Assembly: GCF_003590945.1 (NCBI RefSeq)
Contig: NZ_QYUK01000011.1
Location: 1,516,001-1,580,000, forward strand
Reading direction: 5' to 3'
DNA length: 64,000 nucleotides
Source of the DNA: Oleomonas cavernae
GTDB taxonomy: Bacteria > Pseudomonadota > Alphaproteobacteria > Zavarziniales > Zavarziniaceae
In this document: one piece after another, positions 25,137 to 34,708 of the stretch
Layout of the letters: every line of letters starts with the position of its first letter
How positions within the stretch are numbered: the stretch's first letter is position 1
Notes under the pieces: generated by a model
The model's database searches: none
What the model saw: the letters and a program-made list of their open reading frames with translations, nothing else
Told to the model about the DNA's origin: nothing
Translations under genes and position numbers: made by a program

Positions 25137-25937
25137 ATGGCCCACGAGTACACCCGCGTTACCGTCTCGGTTACCGACGGCATCTTCACCCTGACCCTGA
25201 ACCACCCGGAGGCGCTGAACGCCGTCTCCAAGGCGATGATCCGCGACATCACCGCCGCGGTGACCCAGGCCGAGGATCCGGCCACCGGCGCCCGCTGCCT
25301 GCTGATCACCGGGGCCGGCCGCGGCTTCTGCGCCGGCGCCAACCTGGCCGATCCCGAGGGCCTCGCCGATGACGGCGTGCCCGATGTCGGCCGCGTGCTG
25401 GAAGACTGGTACAACCCGCTGTTCAAGCGCCTGCGCGACCTGAAGATGCCCATCGTCACGGCGATCAACGGCCCCGCCGCCGGCGTCGGCATGAGCTTCG
25501 CCCTGATGGGCGATGTGTCGGTCGCGGCCCGTTCCGCGAGCTTCCTCCAGGCCTTCGCCAAGATCGGCCTGGTGCCGGACGGTGGTTCGTCCTGGCTGCT
25601 GCCCCGCCTGGTCGGCCGCGCCCGGGCCCTGGAACTGGCCCTGCTGGCCGAAAAGCTGCCGGCCGAGAAGGCCGCCGAATGGGGCCTGATCACCAAGGTG
25701 GTCGACGACGCCGAGCTGATGCCCACCGCGCTGGCCTATGCCAAAAAGCTGGCGAATGGCCCCACGGTGACCCTGGGCTACATCCGCAAGATGATGCACG
25801 CGAGCTTCGAGAGCAGCTTCGACCAGCAACTCGACCTCGAACGCCAGCTTCAGCGCGCGGCCGGCCAGACCGCCGACTTCCAGGAAGGTGTCGCCGCCTT
25901 CCTGCAGAAACGGCCGGCGGCCTTCAAGGGGAAGTAA
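25137..25937 (+). CDS. Enoyl-CoA hydratase/isomerase, tandem paralogue
   Basis: A 266-residue crotonase clearly paralogous to the preceding gene; both contain LPAEKAAEWGLI and end in an AFLQKR segment. GAGRGFCAGANLADPEG and INGPAAGVGMSFALMGDVSV build the oxyanion hole and GLVPDGGSSWLLPRLVGRAR again places an Asp as in PaaG-type isomerases. It starts at the ATG at 25137, 4 bp after its neighbour's stop; a frame extension to 25107 overlaps that gene. The pair may form a heteromer or handle successive steps; this is inferred. Confidence 0.85.
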   Translation: MAHEYTRVTVSVTDGIFTLTLNHPEALNAVSKAMIRDITAAVTQAEDPATGARCLLITGAGRGFCAGANLADPEGLADDGVPDVGRVLEDWYNPLFKRLRDLKMPIVTAINGPAAGVGMSFALMGDVSVAARSASFLQAFAKIGLVPDGGSSWLLPRLVGRARALELALLAEKLPAEKAAEWGLITKVVDDAELMPTALAYAKKLANGPTVTLGYIRKMMHASFESSFDQQLDLERQLQRAAGQTADFQEGVAAFLQKRPAAFKGK

Positions 25938-25953
25938 TCTCGGACGACCAAGT

Positions 25954-26035
25954 TGCGTGGTTCGACAGGCTCACCATGAGGAAATTTTTTTTGCCACAAA
26001 GATTGCCCTCATCCTGAGCCTGTCGAAGGACGCAC
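25954..26035. repeat. Palindromic intergenic repeat, family B short variant
   Basis: It begins TGCGTGGTTCGACAGGCTCA, has an AT-rich centre at about 25982-26007 and ends CCTGTCGAAGGACGCA, so the outer arms can pair. A near-identical copy is at 60308-60388. It lies between the 3' ends of two convergent units. Confidence 0.85.
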
Positions 26036-26050
26036 GATGGTGCTGCGAGG

Positions 26051-26407
26051 CTACTTCTTCTTTTTCTTCCTTGCCCGCGCCTTGGTCTTCGACGACCGGG
26101 CGATTTCCAGCGCCTTGCGGGCCCAGACGAGCAGTTCGTCGGGCTCGTCCAGCAGGTGCTCGGGCAGGTACCAGTAGGACATGATGACGTTCTGGCCGTC
26201 CCTACCCTCGTAGGAGAACGGTGCCGAGCCGGCGGCTTCGAAATCCGGGCGGTTACGGTCGGCGACCTTGAGGTAGATCACCTCGCCCGCTTCCAGCGCG
26301 AACATCACGTCGTCGACATAGAGGCCGGTGCCGCCGAACATCTTGCGCGGCCGCACCGGGCCCAGCGGTTCGAGCAGTTCGATGAAAAGGTCGACGATCC
26401 CGCTCAT
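26051..26407 (-). CDS. TfoX N-terminal domain protein
   Basis: A 118-residue protein consisting of a single TfoX_N domain (IVDLFIELLEPLGPVRPRKM, FGGTGLYVDDVMFAL, VIYLKVADRNRPDFEAAG, YWYLPEHLLDEPDELLVWA) plus a Lys-rich tail (KARARKKKKK). TfoX of Haemophilus regulates competence, but single-domain versions are widespread and their job is mostly unknown. The ATG at 26407 overlaps the tenA stop (ATGA), making this the last gene of the isc operon. The basic tail hints at nucleic-acid binding. Confidence 0.8.
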   Translation of the reverse strand: MSGIVDLFIELLEPLGPVRPRKMFGGTGLYVDDVMFALEAGEVIYLKVADRNRPDFEAAGSAPFSYEGRDGQNVIMSYWYLPEHLLDEPDELLVWARKALEIARSSKTKARARKKKKK

Positions 26408-27072
26408 GCCGCGCGCCATCCCATGTCCCAAAAGGCCGCTTCCAGGCGGCAAGCCTGCGCGAAGGTGTGCGCCAGCAGGGGCAGCCGCGCCGGCGTCAGG
26501 CGCACGGCGCCCAGCCGGTCCAGTTCGGCCACCGCCTCGTCGGCCAGACTGCCATAGTCGGGCCCGGCATACATCTCGATCCAGGGCAGGTAAGGATTGC
26601 CGGCGGCCATGAAATCCGGCCGGGCCTTCAGCCCCAGGGCAATATCGCGGTAGCCGACGACGCAAGGCGCCAGGGCGACCTTGAGGTCCAGCACGTCGCC
26701 CGCCAGCCCGCGTTCGATCACATAGCGGGTATAGGCCATGGTTTCTGGCGCCTCGGGGGCCGCTTCCATCTCAGGCAAACCAATCCCCCAGCCGCGGCAG
26801 AAATCGACATGCAGCGCCATCTCGTGGTCGATCAGCGCGGTCAAGGTGCTTGCTGCCGAGCGCATGCCGGCCAGATCGTCCGCCTTCACCACCGCCAGGG
26901 CATAGGCCCGGGCGAAGTGGATCAGGAACAGGTAGTCCTGCACCAGGTAGCGGCGAAAACAGGCTTGGGGCAGGTCGCCCCGGGCCAGGCCGTGGACGAA
27001 GGGGTGATCGGTGTAGGCTTGCCAGTCGGCGGCCGCCAGATCGCGCAGGCGGCCGAACAGGCCAGCGCTCAC
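26404..27072 (-). CDS. tenA: TenA family aminopyrimidine aminohydrolase / thiaminase II
   Basis: A 222-residue all-helical TenA/THI-4 protein that hydrolyses degraded thiamin pyrimidines for salvage. The catalytic Cys is at 137 (APCVVGYRDIA), Glu211 lies in RLEAAFWDMGW, and Asp46 in YLVQDYLFL with the tyrosine following; these correspond to the known active-site trio. The start is a GTG at 27072 overlapping the iscX stop (GTGA); no ATG fits. Its place inside the isc operon is unusual. Thiamin biosynthesis uses Fe-S enzymes and sulfur from the same desulfurase pool, a possible but unproven link. Confidence 0.85.
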   Translation of the reverse strand: MSAGLFGRLRDLAAADWQAYTDHPFVHGLARGDLPQACFRRYLVQDYLFLIHFARAYALAVVKADDLAGMRSAASTLTALIDHEMALHVDFCRGWGIGLPEMEAAPEAPETMAYTRYVIERGLAGDVLDLKVALAPCVVGYRDIALGLKARPDFMAAGNPYLPWIEMYAGPDYGSLADEAVAELDRLGAVRLTPARLPLLAHTFAQACRLEAAFWDMGWRAA

Positions 27073-27272
27073 GCCCGCTCCTCGATCCAGGCGGCCTGAA
27101 TGGCTTCGAGGATCTTCTCGTTGGAGCGGTTGGGATCGTCGGCGAAGCCCGGCAGGGCCAGCACCCATTTGTGCAGGTCGGTAAAGCGCAGGTTCACCAC
27201 GTCGACATGCGGGTAAGCCTCTTCCAGCTCGATCGCGATATCGTTGACGTCGGTCCAGCGCAAGGCCGCCAC
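27069..27272 (-). CDS. iscX: Fe-S cluster assembly protein IscX
   Basis: A 67-residue acidic protein matching IscX (YfhJ) over its full length: LRWTDVNDIAIELEEAYP, then VNLRFTDLHKWVLALPGFAD with the central DLHKWV and DDP motifs, and EKILEAIQAAWIEE. It binds IscS and iron and modulates the rate of cluster assembly. It follows fdx with one base between, as in other isc operons. Confidence 0.93.
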   Translation of the reverse strand: MAALRWTDVNDIAIELEEAYPHVDVVNLRFTDLHKWVLALPGFADDPNRSNEKILEAIQAAWIEERA

Positions 27273-27273
27273 C

Positions 27274-27612
27274 TTACTTGTCCACCATCATGTTGCGGGT
27301 GGCGGCCGGCAGGGTCACCACCAGGCCGTCCAGGTCGTCGGACATGATGATCTGGCAGCCCAGGCGCGAGGTGTGGGTCAGGCCGAAGGCGAGGTCGAGC
27401 ATGTCTTCCTCCTCCTCGGTCGCTTCCGACAGCGCGCCGAAATATTCCGGGTCGATGATCACGTGGCAGGTCGAACAGGCCAGCGAGCCTTCGCAGGCGC
27501 CTTCCAGGTCGATCTTGTTGCGGTGGGCGATCTCCAGCACCGAAAGGCCGACGGGCGCGTCCACTTCCGTGCGCGTTTTACCGTCCGGGCTGATGAAGAC
27601 CATCTTGGGCAT
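27274..27612 (-). CDS. fdx: Isc-type [2Fe-2S] ferredoxin
   Basis: A 112-residue adrenodoxin-like ferredoxin that delivers electrons for cluster building on IscU. The ligands are in [10 protein letters not shown] (three Cys) and the fourth in LGCQIIM near the C terminus. [20 protein letters not shown] is the usual acidic partner-binding helix. The ATG at 27612 has GGAGAG just upstream; the frame continues to a TTG at 27624, which I reject. Confidence 0.93.
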   Translation of the reverse strand: MPKMVFISPDGKTRTEVDAPVGLSVLEIAHRNKIDLEGACEGSLACSTCHVIIDPEYFGALSEATEEEEDMLDLAFGLTHTSRLGCQIIMSDDLDGLVVTLPAATRNMMVDK

Positions 27613-27641
27613 CGTTCTCTCCAAATCCTCGGGGGCGAGGC

Positions 27642-29528
27642 TTAGCCCGCCTGCAGCCGGGATTCAAGCCGGCTGACCTCGACCCCGGCCAGCGCCTTGC
27701 GAATATTACGGTCCATGCGCAGCTCGGCAAAGGGCCGGGCCGCGGCTTCCAGGGCCTCGGTCGCGGTCAGGATGGCGTCGCGATCCTCGCCCGCCATCAC
27801 CGCTTCCAGGGCGGCGCGGGCCTCATCGATGGCGCCGCGCTCGTCTTGTGACAAAAGGTCACCATCAGCCGCCAAGGCCCCGTCCAGGGCCAGGGTCATG
27901 CGCCGGGCATCCACCCGCGCCTCGGCCAGCAGGCGAGTGGTGACGTCGCTGCGGGCGTTCTCGAAGGCGGCCTGGAGCATGCCGGCCATCTCGTCCTCGC
28001 TCAGGCCATAGGACGGCTTGACCTCGACGCGGGCCTCGGTGCCGGTCAAGGCCTCGCGGGCCGAGACGGTCAGCAGGCCGTCGGCATCGACGGTGAAGGT
28101 CACGCGGATGCGCGCGGCCCCGGCCACCATGGGCGGGATGCCGGCCAGGACGAAGCGGGCCAGCGAGCGGTTCTGCTCCACCATCTCGCGCTCGCCCTGC
28201 ACCGCATGGATCGCCATGGCGGTCTGGCCGTCCTGATAGGTGGTGAAATCCTGGGCCCGGCTGACCGGGATCGGGGTGTTGCGGCCGATCACCTTCTCGA
28301 CCAGGCCGCCCATGGTCTCCAGCCCCAGGGACAGGGGCACCACATCCAGCAGCAAGGTGTCGGAGCCACGGGTCAGCGCCTCGGCCTGCAAGGCGGCGCC
28401 CAGGGCCACCACCTCGTCGGGGTCGATATCGGCCAGCGGATCGCGGCCGAACAGGCGGGCGACTTCGCGGCGGACCAGCGGCACCCGGGTCGAACCGCCG
28501 ACCAGGACGACACCCGAGAGCTCGGCCGGGCTCACTTGTGCATCATGGAGCACGGCGCGGGCCGCCTCGATGGTGCGGCCGACCAGCGGCGCGATCAGCG
28601 CCTCGAAGGCGGCACGGGTAATCTCGTGGCGGGTCGCCCGGTCGCCCAGGTCGAGATCGGCGGTAACGGTATCTTCGTCGGTCAGGGCTTCCTTGGCCCG
28701 CCGGGCGGCGGACAGGGCGCGCTTGACGTCCTGGGACGCGATATCGCCGCCGCGCTGCTTCAGCAGGTGCTCGGCCAGGGCATGGTCGAAATCATCGCCG
28801 CCCAGGGCGGCGTCGCCGCCGGTGCCCAGCACCTGGAAGACGCCCTTCTCCAGCTTCAGCAACGAGACATCGAAGGTCCCGCCCCCCAGGTCGTAGACGG
28901 CGTAAAGCCCTTCGGCCGCACGGTCGAGGCCGTAGGCCAGGGCGGCGGCAGTCGGTTCGTTGACCAGGCGCAGGGCTTCCAGACCGGCGAGACGCGCGGC
29001 ATCGCGCGTGGCGGTGCGGGCGGCATCGTCGAAATAGGCAGGCACGGTGATCACCGCCCGGTCGACCGTCTTGCCCAGGACCATTTCGGCCCGCTGCTTC
29101 AAGCTGCGCAGGATCTCAGCCGAGACTTCGACCGGCGAAATGATGCGCCCGCCAATGTCGAGCTTCACCATGCCGCCCTGGCCGTCGTCATGGGTCTTCT
29201 GGGCCAGGTGTCCCCCTAAGGTGGCGACCTCCCCTGCCCCGCGGCCCATCAGGCGCTTGACGCTGGCGACCACCCGGTCGGGCTCATCCTCCAGGATGCG
29301 CTTGGCAACGCGGCCAACGATGGGCTCGTCGTCGCCTTCAAGGTAGGCGACGACGGAAGGCACCAGGCCGTCACCCAGGGCATCGCGCAGGATTTCCGGC
29401 CGGCCGTCGACCGCGATTGCCACCAGCGAATTGGTCGTGCCCAGGTCGATGCCCACGGCCGCCGTCGCCGCGTCCTCGGCATGAGGCAGCGGCGTCTGGC
29501 CGGGTTCATGGATATCGAGCAGGATCAT
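27642..29528 (-). CDS. hscA: Fe-S assembly chaperone HscA (Hsp70 family)
   Basis: A 628-residue Hsp70-type chaperone dedicated to transferring clusters from IscU, which it recognises by the LPPVK motif. The ATPase domain has [47 protein letters not shown] and [14 protein letters not shown]. The substrate domain contains the linker-like [17 protein letters not shown]. The sequence is HscA-like rather than DnaK-like in length and in lacking the Gly/Asp-rich C terminus. Its ATG overlaps the hscB stop (ATGA). Confidence 0.95.
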   Translation of the reverse strand: MILLDIHEPGQTPLPHAEDAATAAVGIDLGTTNSLVAIAVDGRPEILRDALGDGLVPSVVAYLEGDDEPIVGRVAKRILEDEPDRVVASVKRLMGRGAGEVATLGGHLAQKTHDDGQGGMVKLDIGGRIISPVEVSAEILRSLKQRAEMVLGKTVDRAVITVPAYFDDAARTATRDAARLAGLEALRLVNEPTAAALAYGLDRAAEGLYAVYDLGGGTFDVSLLKLEKGVFQVLGTGGDAALGGDDFDHALAEHLLKQRGGDIASQDVKRALSAARRAKEALTDEDTVTADLDLGDRATRHEITRAAFEALIAPLVGRTIEAARAVLHDAQVSPAELSGVVLVGGSTRVPLVRREVARLFGRDPLADIDPDEVVALGAALQAEALTRGSDTLLLDVVPLSLGLETMGGLVEKVIGRNTPIPVSRAQDFTTYQDGQTAMAIHAVQGEREMVEQNRSLARFVLAGIPPMVAGAARIRVTFTVDADGLLTVSAREALTGTEARVEVKPSYGLSEDEMAGMLQAAFENARSDVTTRLLAEARVDARRMTLALDGALAADGDLLSQDERGAIDEARAALEAVMAGEDRDAILTATEALEAAARPFAELRMDRNIRKALAGVEVSRLESRLQAG

Positions 29529-30144
29529 GACAAGGCCACCCTGGGTGCGAGCTTGCGGCGAAGCTCCTGCCCCAGTTTCGCAAGATAGGAAAGACGCAGC
29601 GCCTCGCGCGTCGCGCCGTCGAGATCATCGGCCCCGAAAGCCTGGCCCAGCCGCGCGACCACCGCGCCGGTCTCGGCCTCGATGCGCCGGGCCAGGCTGG
29701 CCAGGTCGGTTGCCTCGTCCAGCGCCTCGCGCCATTCCATGGCTTCCATCAGCAGTTCGGGATCGGCAATGGTCTTGCCGTCGTCGCCCGGCAGGGGGCG
29801 GCCGGCGCTCTCCAGCAGGTGGCGCGCCCGGGCCAAGGGCTCGCGCAGGGTCTCATAGGCTTGGTTGATCAGGGTCGCGTGCTGCAGCGACAAGGTCTTT
29901 TCCTTCGCCCCCGGCTGGCGAAGCGGTCGGGATGGAAGCGGCGCTGGGCGGCGAAATAGGCCCGCTCCAGGGTCTTCTCGCTCAGGGCAAAGTCGCGCGG
30001 CAGGCCAAGTCTCGCAAAGTGATCGAGCTGGCCCGGCGGCTGCAAGGCGTTACAGGCCGCGCAGATCGCATCATCGACCGCCGCGCCACAGGCCTGGCAC
30101 GTCGCCGTCATGTTCGGTGCCGTCGCGGCAGAAGACATTGCCAT
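29525..30144 (-). pseudogene. hscB: Co-chaperone HscB, interrupted by a one-base frameshift
   Basis: The first frame (from 30144) gives a Cys-rich N-terminal segment (CQACGAAVDDAICAAC, a zinc-binding-like pair as in mitochondrial HSC20) and a J domain reaching HPD (RRFHPDRFASRG), then runs off into RRKRPCRCSTRP and stops. The second frame supplies the rest (LQHATLINQAYETLREPLAR and the three-helix IscU-binding domain). Adding one base to the C5 run at 29907-29911 joins them as FASRGAKEKTLSLQHAT. Since hscA, iscU and the rest are intact, a sequencing error is likelier than loss of function. An alternative ATG lies at 30138. Confidence 0.85.
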
Positions 30145-30156
30145 TCCAACTCAATC

Positions 30157-30267
30157 GTCATCCCGGCGCAGGCCGGGATCCATCGCCATACAGGGCCAGA
30201 TCACCCGGCCATATCAATCGAAGGTTCCGTCAGCCGCCCGATGGATCCCGGCCTTCGCCGGGATGAC
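30157..30267. repeat. Palindromic intergenic repeat, family A, long variant inside the isc operon
   Basis: It opens GTCATCCCGGCGCAGGCCGG and closes GGCCTTCGCCGGGATGAC, with a longer unrelated centre than the copy at 20887-20964. It fills most of the 131-bp gap between iscA and hscB and could affect relative expression or RNA processing there. Confidence 0.8.
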
Positions 30268-30275
30268 GGGCACGA

Positions 30276-30620
30276 CTAGACGTGGAAAGACTCGCCGCAG
30301 CCGCAGCGGGCCTTTTCGTTCGGGTTGATGAAGACGAAGCCCGACTTCAGCTTGTCGGTCTCGAAATCCATCTTGGTGCCGATCAGGAACATCACCGCCT
30401 TGGGGTCGATCAGGACGGTGACGCCCTTGTCCTCGACCACCTCGTCGTACTTGCCCTTCTCGTCGGCGTATTCGAGCGTGTACTGCATGCCCGAACAGCC
30501 GGCCGTGCGCACGCCGATGCGCACGCCCGCCGAGGGCTTGCCGCGCTTGTCGAGCAGTTCCTTCACCCGCGAGGCCGCGGGGTCGGTGATGCTCATGATC
30601 TGGCGTAGTGCTGGCGCCAT
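30276..30620 (-). CDS. iscA: A-type Fe-S carrier IscA
   Basis: A 114-residue HesB/IscA-type scaffold or carrier. The three conserved cysteines are present: RTAGCSGMQYTLEY and, near the end, ARCGCGESFHV. I start it at the ATG at 30620 with AAGGAAG upstream; an ATG eight codons in (MSITDPAASRVKEL) would match the E. coli length better and cannot be excluded. It follows iscU by 11 bp. Confidence 0.93.
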   Translation of the reverse strand: MAPALRQIMSITDPAASRVKELLDKRGKPSAGVRIGVRTAGCSGMQYTLEYADEKGKYDEVVEDKGVTVLIDPKAVMFLIGTKMDFETDKLKSGFVFINPNEKARCGCGESFHV

Positions 30621-30631
30621 GGCAGACTTCC

Positions 30632-31018
30632 TTACGACTGGCCGTGCTTTGCCTTGTAGTCCGCGATGGCGGCCTTGATCGCATCCTCGGCCAGGACCGA
30701 GCAATGGATCTTCACCGGCGGCAGGGCCAGGTGCTGGGCGATCTGCGTGTTCTTGATCGTCGCCGCTTCGTCCAGGCTCTTGCCCTTGACCCATTCGGTA
30801 ACCAGGCTCGACGAGGCGATCGCCGAACCGCAGCCGAAGGTCTTGAACTTCGCGTCCTCGATCAGGCCGTCGGCGCTCACCTTGATCTGCAGCTTCATGA
30901 CGTCGCCGCAGGCCGGCGCACCGACCAGGCCGGTGCCGACACTGTCGTCACCCTTGTCGAACGAGCCCACATTGCGCGGGTTCTCGTAGTGGTCGATCAA
31001 TTTTTCACTGTAAGACAT
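30632..31018 (-). CDS. iscU: Fe-S cluster scaffold IscU
   Basis: A 128-residue scaffold on which IscS-derived sulfur and iron are assembled. Ligands Cys37, Asp39, Cys63 and Cys106 are all in place (GAPACGDVMKL, TFGCGSAIASSS, VKIHCSVLAEDA). The HscA recognition motif LPPVK is at residues 99-103. YSEKLIDHYENPRNVGSFDK is the canonical IscU start. Confidence 0.97.
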   Translation of the reverse strand: MSYSEKLIDHYENPRNVGSFDKGDDSVGTGLVGAPACGDVMKLQIKVSADGLIEDAKFKTFGCGSAIASSSLVTEWVKGKSLDEAATIKNTQIAQHLALPPVKIHCSVLAEDAIKAAIADYKAKHGQS

Positions 31019-31045
31019 TGCCGTAACTCCTTGATTTTATTCCGC

Positions 31046-32308
31046 TCAGTGGTCAGCCCATTGGATCGACTTGATGTCGATGCCATCCTGGACCATTTCC
31101 CACAGCGGGCTCATTTCCCGCAGCTTGGAAACCTTGTTCACGATCGCCTCGGCGGCGTAATCGATCTCGGCCTCGGTCGTGAAGCGGCCGAAGCCGAAAC
31201 GGATCGAGGTGTGGGCCAGCTCTTCCTCGACGCCCAGCGCGCGCAACACGTAGGACGGCTCCAGCGAGGCCGAGGTGCAGGCCGAACCCGACGAGACCGC
31301 CAAGTCCTTGATCCCCATGATCAGGGACTCGCCTTCGACATAGGCGAAGGACAGGTTCAGGTTGCCCGGGATGCGCTGGTCGACGTCGCCGTTCAGGAAC
31401 ACGTCGGGCAGGCGCTGCTTCACTGTCGCATAGAACTTGTCGGCCAGCTTGCGAATGCGGTCGTTGTCCTGGGTCATCTCCTCGCGGGCGATGCGCGCCG
31501 CCTCGCCCAGGCCGACGCACAGGGGCGGCGACAGGGTGCCGGAACGCATGCCGCGCTCTTGGCCCCCGCCGCTCATCATCGCGACCAGGCGCACGCGCGG
31601 CTTGCGCCGCACGAACAGGGCGCCGATGCCCTTGGGACCATAGAGCTTGTGGCCCGAGATCGACATCAGGTCGATCCCCAGGGCGTTCACGTCCAGCGGG
31701 ATCTTGCCGGCGGCCTGGGCCGCGTCGGTGTGGAAGAAGGCGCCCTTCTCATGGGCGATCTTGGCGATCTCGGCCAGGGGCTGGATCACGCCGATCTCGT
31801 TGTTCACAGCCATGATCGAGACGATCGCCGTGCGCTGCGTCACCGCCGCGCGCAACTGCTCAAGGTCGATCAGGCCGTTCTGCGCGACCGGCAGGTAGGT
31901 GACCTTGAAGCCTTCCTGTTCCAGGTGGCGGCAGGTGTCGAGCACGCACTTGTGCTCGGTCACCACGGTGACGATCTCGTCCTTGCGGTCCTTGTAGAAG
32001 TGGCCCACGCCCTTGATCGCCAGATTGTTCGATTCGGTGGCGCCGCTGGTGAAGATGATCTCGCGCGGGTCGGCGCCGATCAGCTTGGCCACCTCCTCGC
32101 GGGCGTTCTCCACCGCCTCTTCCGCTTCCCAGCCGAACTTGTGGCTGCGGCTGTGCGGGTTGCCGAACTTGCCTGTGAAATAGGGCATCATGGCGTCCAG
32201 CACCCGGGGATCCATCGGCGTGGTCGCCTGATAGTCGAGATAGATCGGCAACTGGATGTTGGGGCGGGTCTCCGACCCGTTGACCCTCTCGGCGGTCCCG
32301 TCAGCCAT
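31046..32308 (-). CDS. iscS: Cysteine desulfurase IscS
   Basis: A 420-residue PLP enzyme that takes sulfur from cysteine for Fe-S clusters and tRNA thiolation. [20 protein letters not shown] is the group I start, the PLP lysine lies in [16 protein letters not shown], and the mobile-loop Cys is in [20 protein letters not shown]. An N-terminal extension of about 15 residues ([17 protein letters not shown]) is longer than in E. coli. Its start overlaps the preceding desulfurase gene by 8 bp. Confidence 0.96.
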   Translation of the reverse strand: MADGTAERVNGSETRPNIQLPIYLDYQATTPMDPRVLDAMMPYFTGKFGNPHSRSHKFGWEAEEAVENAREEVAKLIGADPREIIFTSGATESNNLAIKGVGHFYKDRKDEIVTVVTEHKCVLDTCRHLEQEGFKVTYLPVAQNGLIDLEQLRAAVTQRTAIVSIMAVNNEIGVIQPLAEIAKIAHEKGAFFHTDAAQAAGKIPLDVNALGIDLMSISGHKLYGPKGIGALFVRRKPRVRLVAMMSGGGQERGMRSGTLSPPLCVGLGEAARIAREEMTQDNDRIRKLADKFYATVKQRLPDVFLNGDVDQRIPGNLNLSFAYVEGESLIMGIKDLAVSSGSACTSASLEPSYVLRALGVEEELAHTSIRFGFGRFTTEAEIDYAAEAIVNKVSKLREMSPLWEMVQDGIDIKSIQWADH

Positions 32309-33470
32309 GACTCAATTCCTTCTGACCAAGCCCGGAACGCATAAGCGACGCGCGTCCGGCAAATTCGATATAAGCACCCAGGAAGCGTTCGACATCGGCC
32401 ATGGTCGAGGCCCAGCCCAGACTGACGCGAATGGCCGACCGGGCAACCGCTTCCGCCTCGCCCATGGCCGTGATCACCGGGCTGGGCCGCACCTTGCCCG
32501 AGGAGCAGGCAGCCCCCGCGCCGACCAGCACGCCGGCCAGGTCCAGCGCCATCACCTGGGTTTCCGCCGGCACGCCGGCGAGCCCGATACAGCTCGTGTT
32601 GGCGACCCGCGCAGCGCCGGCCCCGAAGATCCGGGCCGCGGCCACCCTTGCCGTTACCTCACGCTCCAACAGGTCACGCAGGGCGGCGATCCGCGCCACC
32701 TGCGGCAATTCCTCGACCGCAACCCTGGCCGCGGCGCCGAAGCCGGCGATACCGGCCAGGTTCTCGGTCCCGGCCCGGCGGCCATATTCCTGGCCGCCGC
32801 CGAACAGCAGGGGTGCCAGTTCCAGCCCCGCCCGCTTGACCAGGGCACCGACACCCGCCGGCCCGCCGATCTTGTGGGCGGAGAGGCTGAGCAGGTCGAC
32901 GCCCAGCGCCTGGACATCCAGGGCCAGCTTGCCCGCCGCCTGCACCGCGTCGCTGTGGACCAGCGCGCCGTGGCCATGGGCGATCGCTGCCGCTTCCGCC
33001 ACCGGCTGGATCACACCGGTCTCGTTGTTGACCAGCATCACCGAAACCAGCGCCCGGCCCGGGCCGGCCGCCAGCAGGCGCCCGAGAGCCACGAGATCGA
33101 TCACGCCGTCGCCGTCCACGGGCAGGATCTCGACCGGCACGCCAGCGGCCAGGGCCGCGGCGCGCACCGCATCATGCTCGACCGCCGAGATGACGAGCCG
33201 CTGCACCAGGCCGCCGCGCACGGCGCCCAGCAGGGCCATGTTGCTGGCCTCGGTGCCGCCGCTGGTGAAAATGACATCTGCCGCATCCACGGCCGCCAGG
33301 GCGGCGACGGCATCACGGGCCTCCTCGATCGCGCGGCGCGCCAGGCGCCCGCTGCGATGGACCGACGAGGGATTGCCGCCGATGCTCAAGGCCGCCGTCA
33401 CAGCCTCGACCACCACGGGGCGCGTCGGCGCACCGGCGTTGTAGTCGAGATAGGCGGCGACGCTGCTCAT
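32301..33470 (-). CDS. Second cysteine desulfurase (NifS/IscS-like) in the isc operon
   Basis: A 389-residue paralogue of IscS between iscR and isc[48 protein letters not shown] (PLP lysine) and the short active-site loop [17 protein letters not shown] with its Cys are present, so it should be active. The arrangement iscR, desulfurase-like gene, iscS occurs in several alphaproteobacteria. I use the ATG at 33470 behind GAGGAGG; a GTG at 33497 would overlap iscR. It may serve a separate sulfur acceptor or act as a dedicated IscS variant. Confidence 0.88.
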   Translation of the reverse strand: MSSVAAYLDYNAGAPTRPVVVEAVTAALSIGGNPSSVHRSGRLARRAIEEARDAVAALAAVDAADVIFTSGGTEASNMALLGAVRGGLVQRLVISAVEHDAVRAAALAAGVPVEILPVDGDGVIDLVALGRLLAAGPGRALVSVMLVNNETGVIQPVAEAAAIAHGHGALVHSDAVQAAGKLALDVQALGVDLLSLSAHKIGGPAGVGALVKRAGLELAPLLFGGGQEYGRRAGTENLAGIAGFGAAARVAVEELPQVARIAALRDLLEREVTARVAAARIFGAGAARVANTSCIGLAGVPAETQVMALDLAGVLVGAGAACSSGKVRPSPVITAMGEAEAVARSAIRVSLGWASTMADVERFLGAYIEFAGRASLMRSGLGQKELSHG

Positions 33471-33486
33471 CGGTTCATGAACCTCC

Positions 33487-33948
33487 TCAGGCGACACGTT
33501 CGACGGGGTCGCGCAGCACCAGGCCGCTCGACCCCAGGACCCGGCGACTGACCACGTCAGCCAGCGAGACGCTGGAGAGATAGAGGTGGATCTGGTGGCT
33601 CAACTCTTCCCACAGGTCGTGAGTAGCGCAGCGGCCGCGATTGCCCCGGCAACCGGCCGAGGTCGCAAGGTCGCAGCGCGTTGCCTTGATCGGCTCGTCC
33701 ACCGCCAGCACGATATCGGCGATGCGGGTGTCGTTGGCGCCGCGCCCCAGGACGTAACCGCCGCCGGGACCGCGCACGCTCTTCACCAGGCCGCCGCGCC
33801 GCAGCTTGCCGAACAATTGCTCCAGATAGGACAGCGAGATCTCCTGCCGCTCGGCGATATCGGCCAGCGAGACCGGCTTTCCTTCGCCATGAGCCGCCAG
33901 ATCGACCATGGCCATGACGGCATAGCGCCCGCGCGTGGACAGTTTCAT
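33487..33948 (-). CDS. iscR: Rrf2-family Fe-S regulator IscR
   Basis: A 153-residue winged-helix repressor that binds a [2Fe-2S] cluster and senses cluster demand. MKLSTRGRYAVMAMVDLA is the typical start, ISLSYLEQLFGKLRRGGLV the recognition helix, and RGPGGGYVLGR the wing. The cluster cysteines are in CDLATSAGC and GRC, spaced 7 and 6 residues rather than the 5 and 5 of E. coli. I start it at the ATG at 33948; the longer frame reads through cysE. It lies second in the operon and likely represses the promoter at 34859-34891. Confidence 0.93.
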   Translation of the reverse strand: MKLSTRGRYAVMAMVDLAAHGEGKPVSLADIAERQEISLSYLEQLFGKLRRGGLVKSVRGPGGGYVLGRGANDTRIADIVLAVDEPIKATRCDLATSAGCRGNRGRCATHDLWEELSHQIHLYLSSVSLADVVSRRVLGSSGLVLRDPVERVA

Positions 33949-33961
33949 CTGCCTCGCCTCC

Positions 33962-34708
33962 TCAATGGTTGGCCGCCGCGGCATGGGGTCCTTCGACCAC
34001 CTCGCCGTGCGGTTCGGCCGTGCCGCCCAGCCGGGATTCAAGTTCGGCCACCCGGGCGGACAGGGCATGTACCCGCGCCACCAGGCTCTCGATTTCGTCT
34101 TCGACCGGATCGGGCATCTTGCCGCCCATGGTGCCGTAGGCGCAGAAGTCCAGCGCCCGGTCGACCAGCCGGGGTGCCGCATTCGCCGGCTTGGCCGGAA
34201 TGCCGACCACCGTGGTCGCGGCCGCGACATCGCTGACCACCACGGCATTGGCGCCGACGCGGGCATCTTCGCCCACCGTGATCGGCCCCAGGATCTGCGC
34301 GCCCGACCCGACGATGACCCGGTCGCGCAAGGTGGGATGACGCTTCACCCCGACCTGGGCCCGCGAATTGACCGACGGCAACAGGCCGCCCAGGGTGACA
34401 TCGTGATAGAGCGTCACGTCGTCGCCGATTTGCGCGGTCTCGCCGATCACCACGCCCAGGCCGTGATCGATGAACAGGCGCCGGCCGATCTGTGCGCCCG
34501 GATGGATCTCGATGCCGGTGAACAGCCGCGCCAGATAGGAAAACCAGCGTGCCGACAGGCGCCAGTCGCGCTGCCAAAGCCAATGGGCCACCCGGTGCAT
34601 GGCGACGGCATGGAAGCTGGGATAGGACAACAGCACCTCGATCCGCGACCGGGCTGCCGGATCGCGGGCGATGTAGCTGTCTATCTCGTCCTTCAACCGC
34701 GTAAACAT
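33962..34708 (-). CDS. cysE: Serine O-acetyltransferase
   Basis: A 248-residue left-handed beta-helix enzyme making O-acetylserine, the precursor of cysteine. [33 protein letters not shown] and [20 protein letters not shown] show the hexapeptide repeats and active-site His/Asp; the C-terminal tail after GIPAKP continues for about 75 residues with a predicted coiled helix ([20 protein letters not shown]). As first gene of the isc operon it couples cysteine supply to desulfurase demand. The ATG at 34708 is preferred over a GTG at 34735. Confidence 0.93.
   Translation of the reverse strand: MFTRLKDEIDSYIARDPAARSRIEVLLSYPSFHAVAMHRVAHWLWQRDWRLSARWFSYLARLFTGIEIHPGAQIGRRLFIDHGLGVVIGETAQIGDDVTLYHDVTLGGLLPSVNSRAQVGVKRHPTLRDRVIVGSGAQILGPITVGEDARVGANAVVVSDVAAATTVVGIPAKPANAAPRLVDRALDFCAYGTMGGKMPDPVEDEIESLVARVHALSARVAELESRLGGTAEPHGEVVEGPHAAAANH

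Noticed and set aside
29907..29911. Programmed frameshift in hscB
   Set aside because: No slippery heptamer or downstream pseudoknot pattern is evident and other hscB genes do not use frameshifting; an indel in a C run is simpler.
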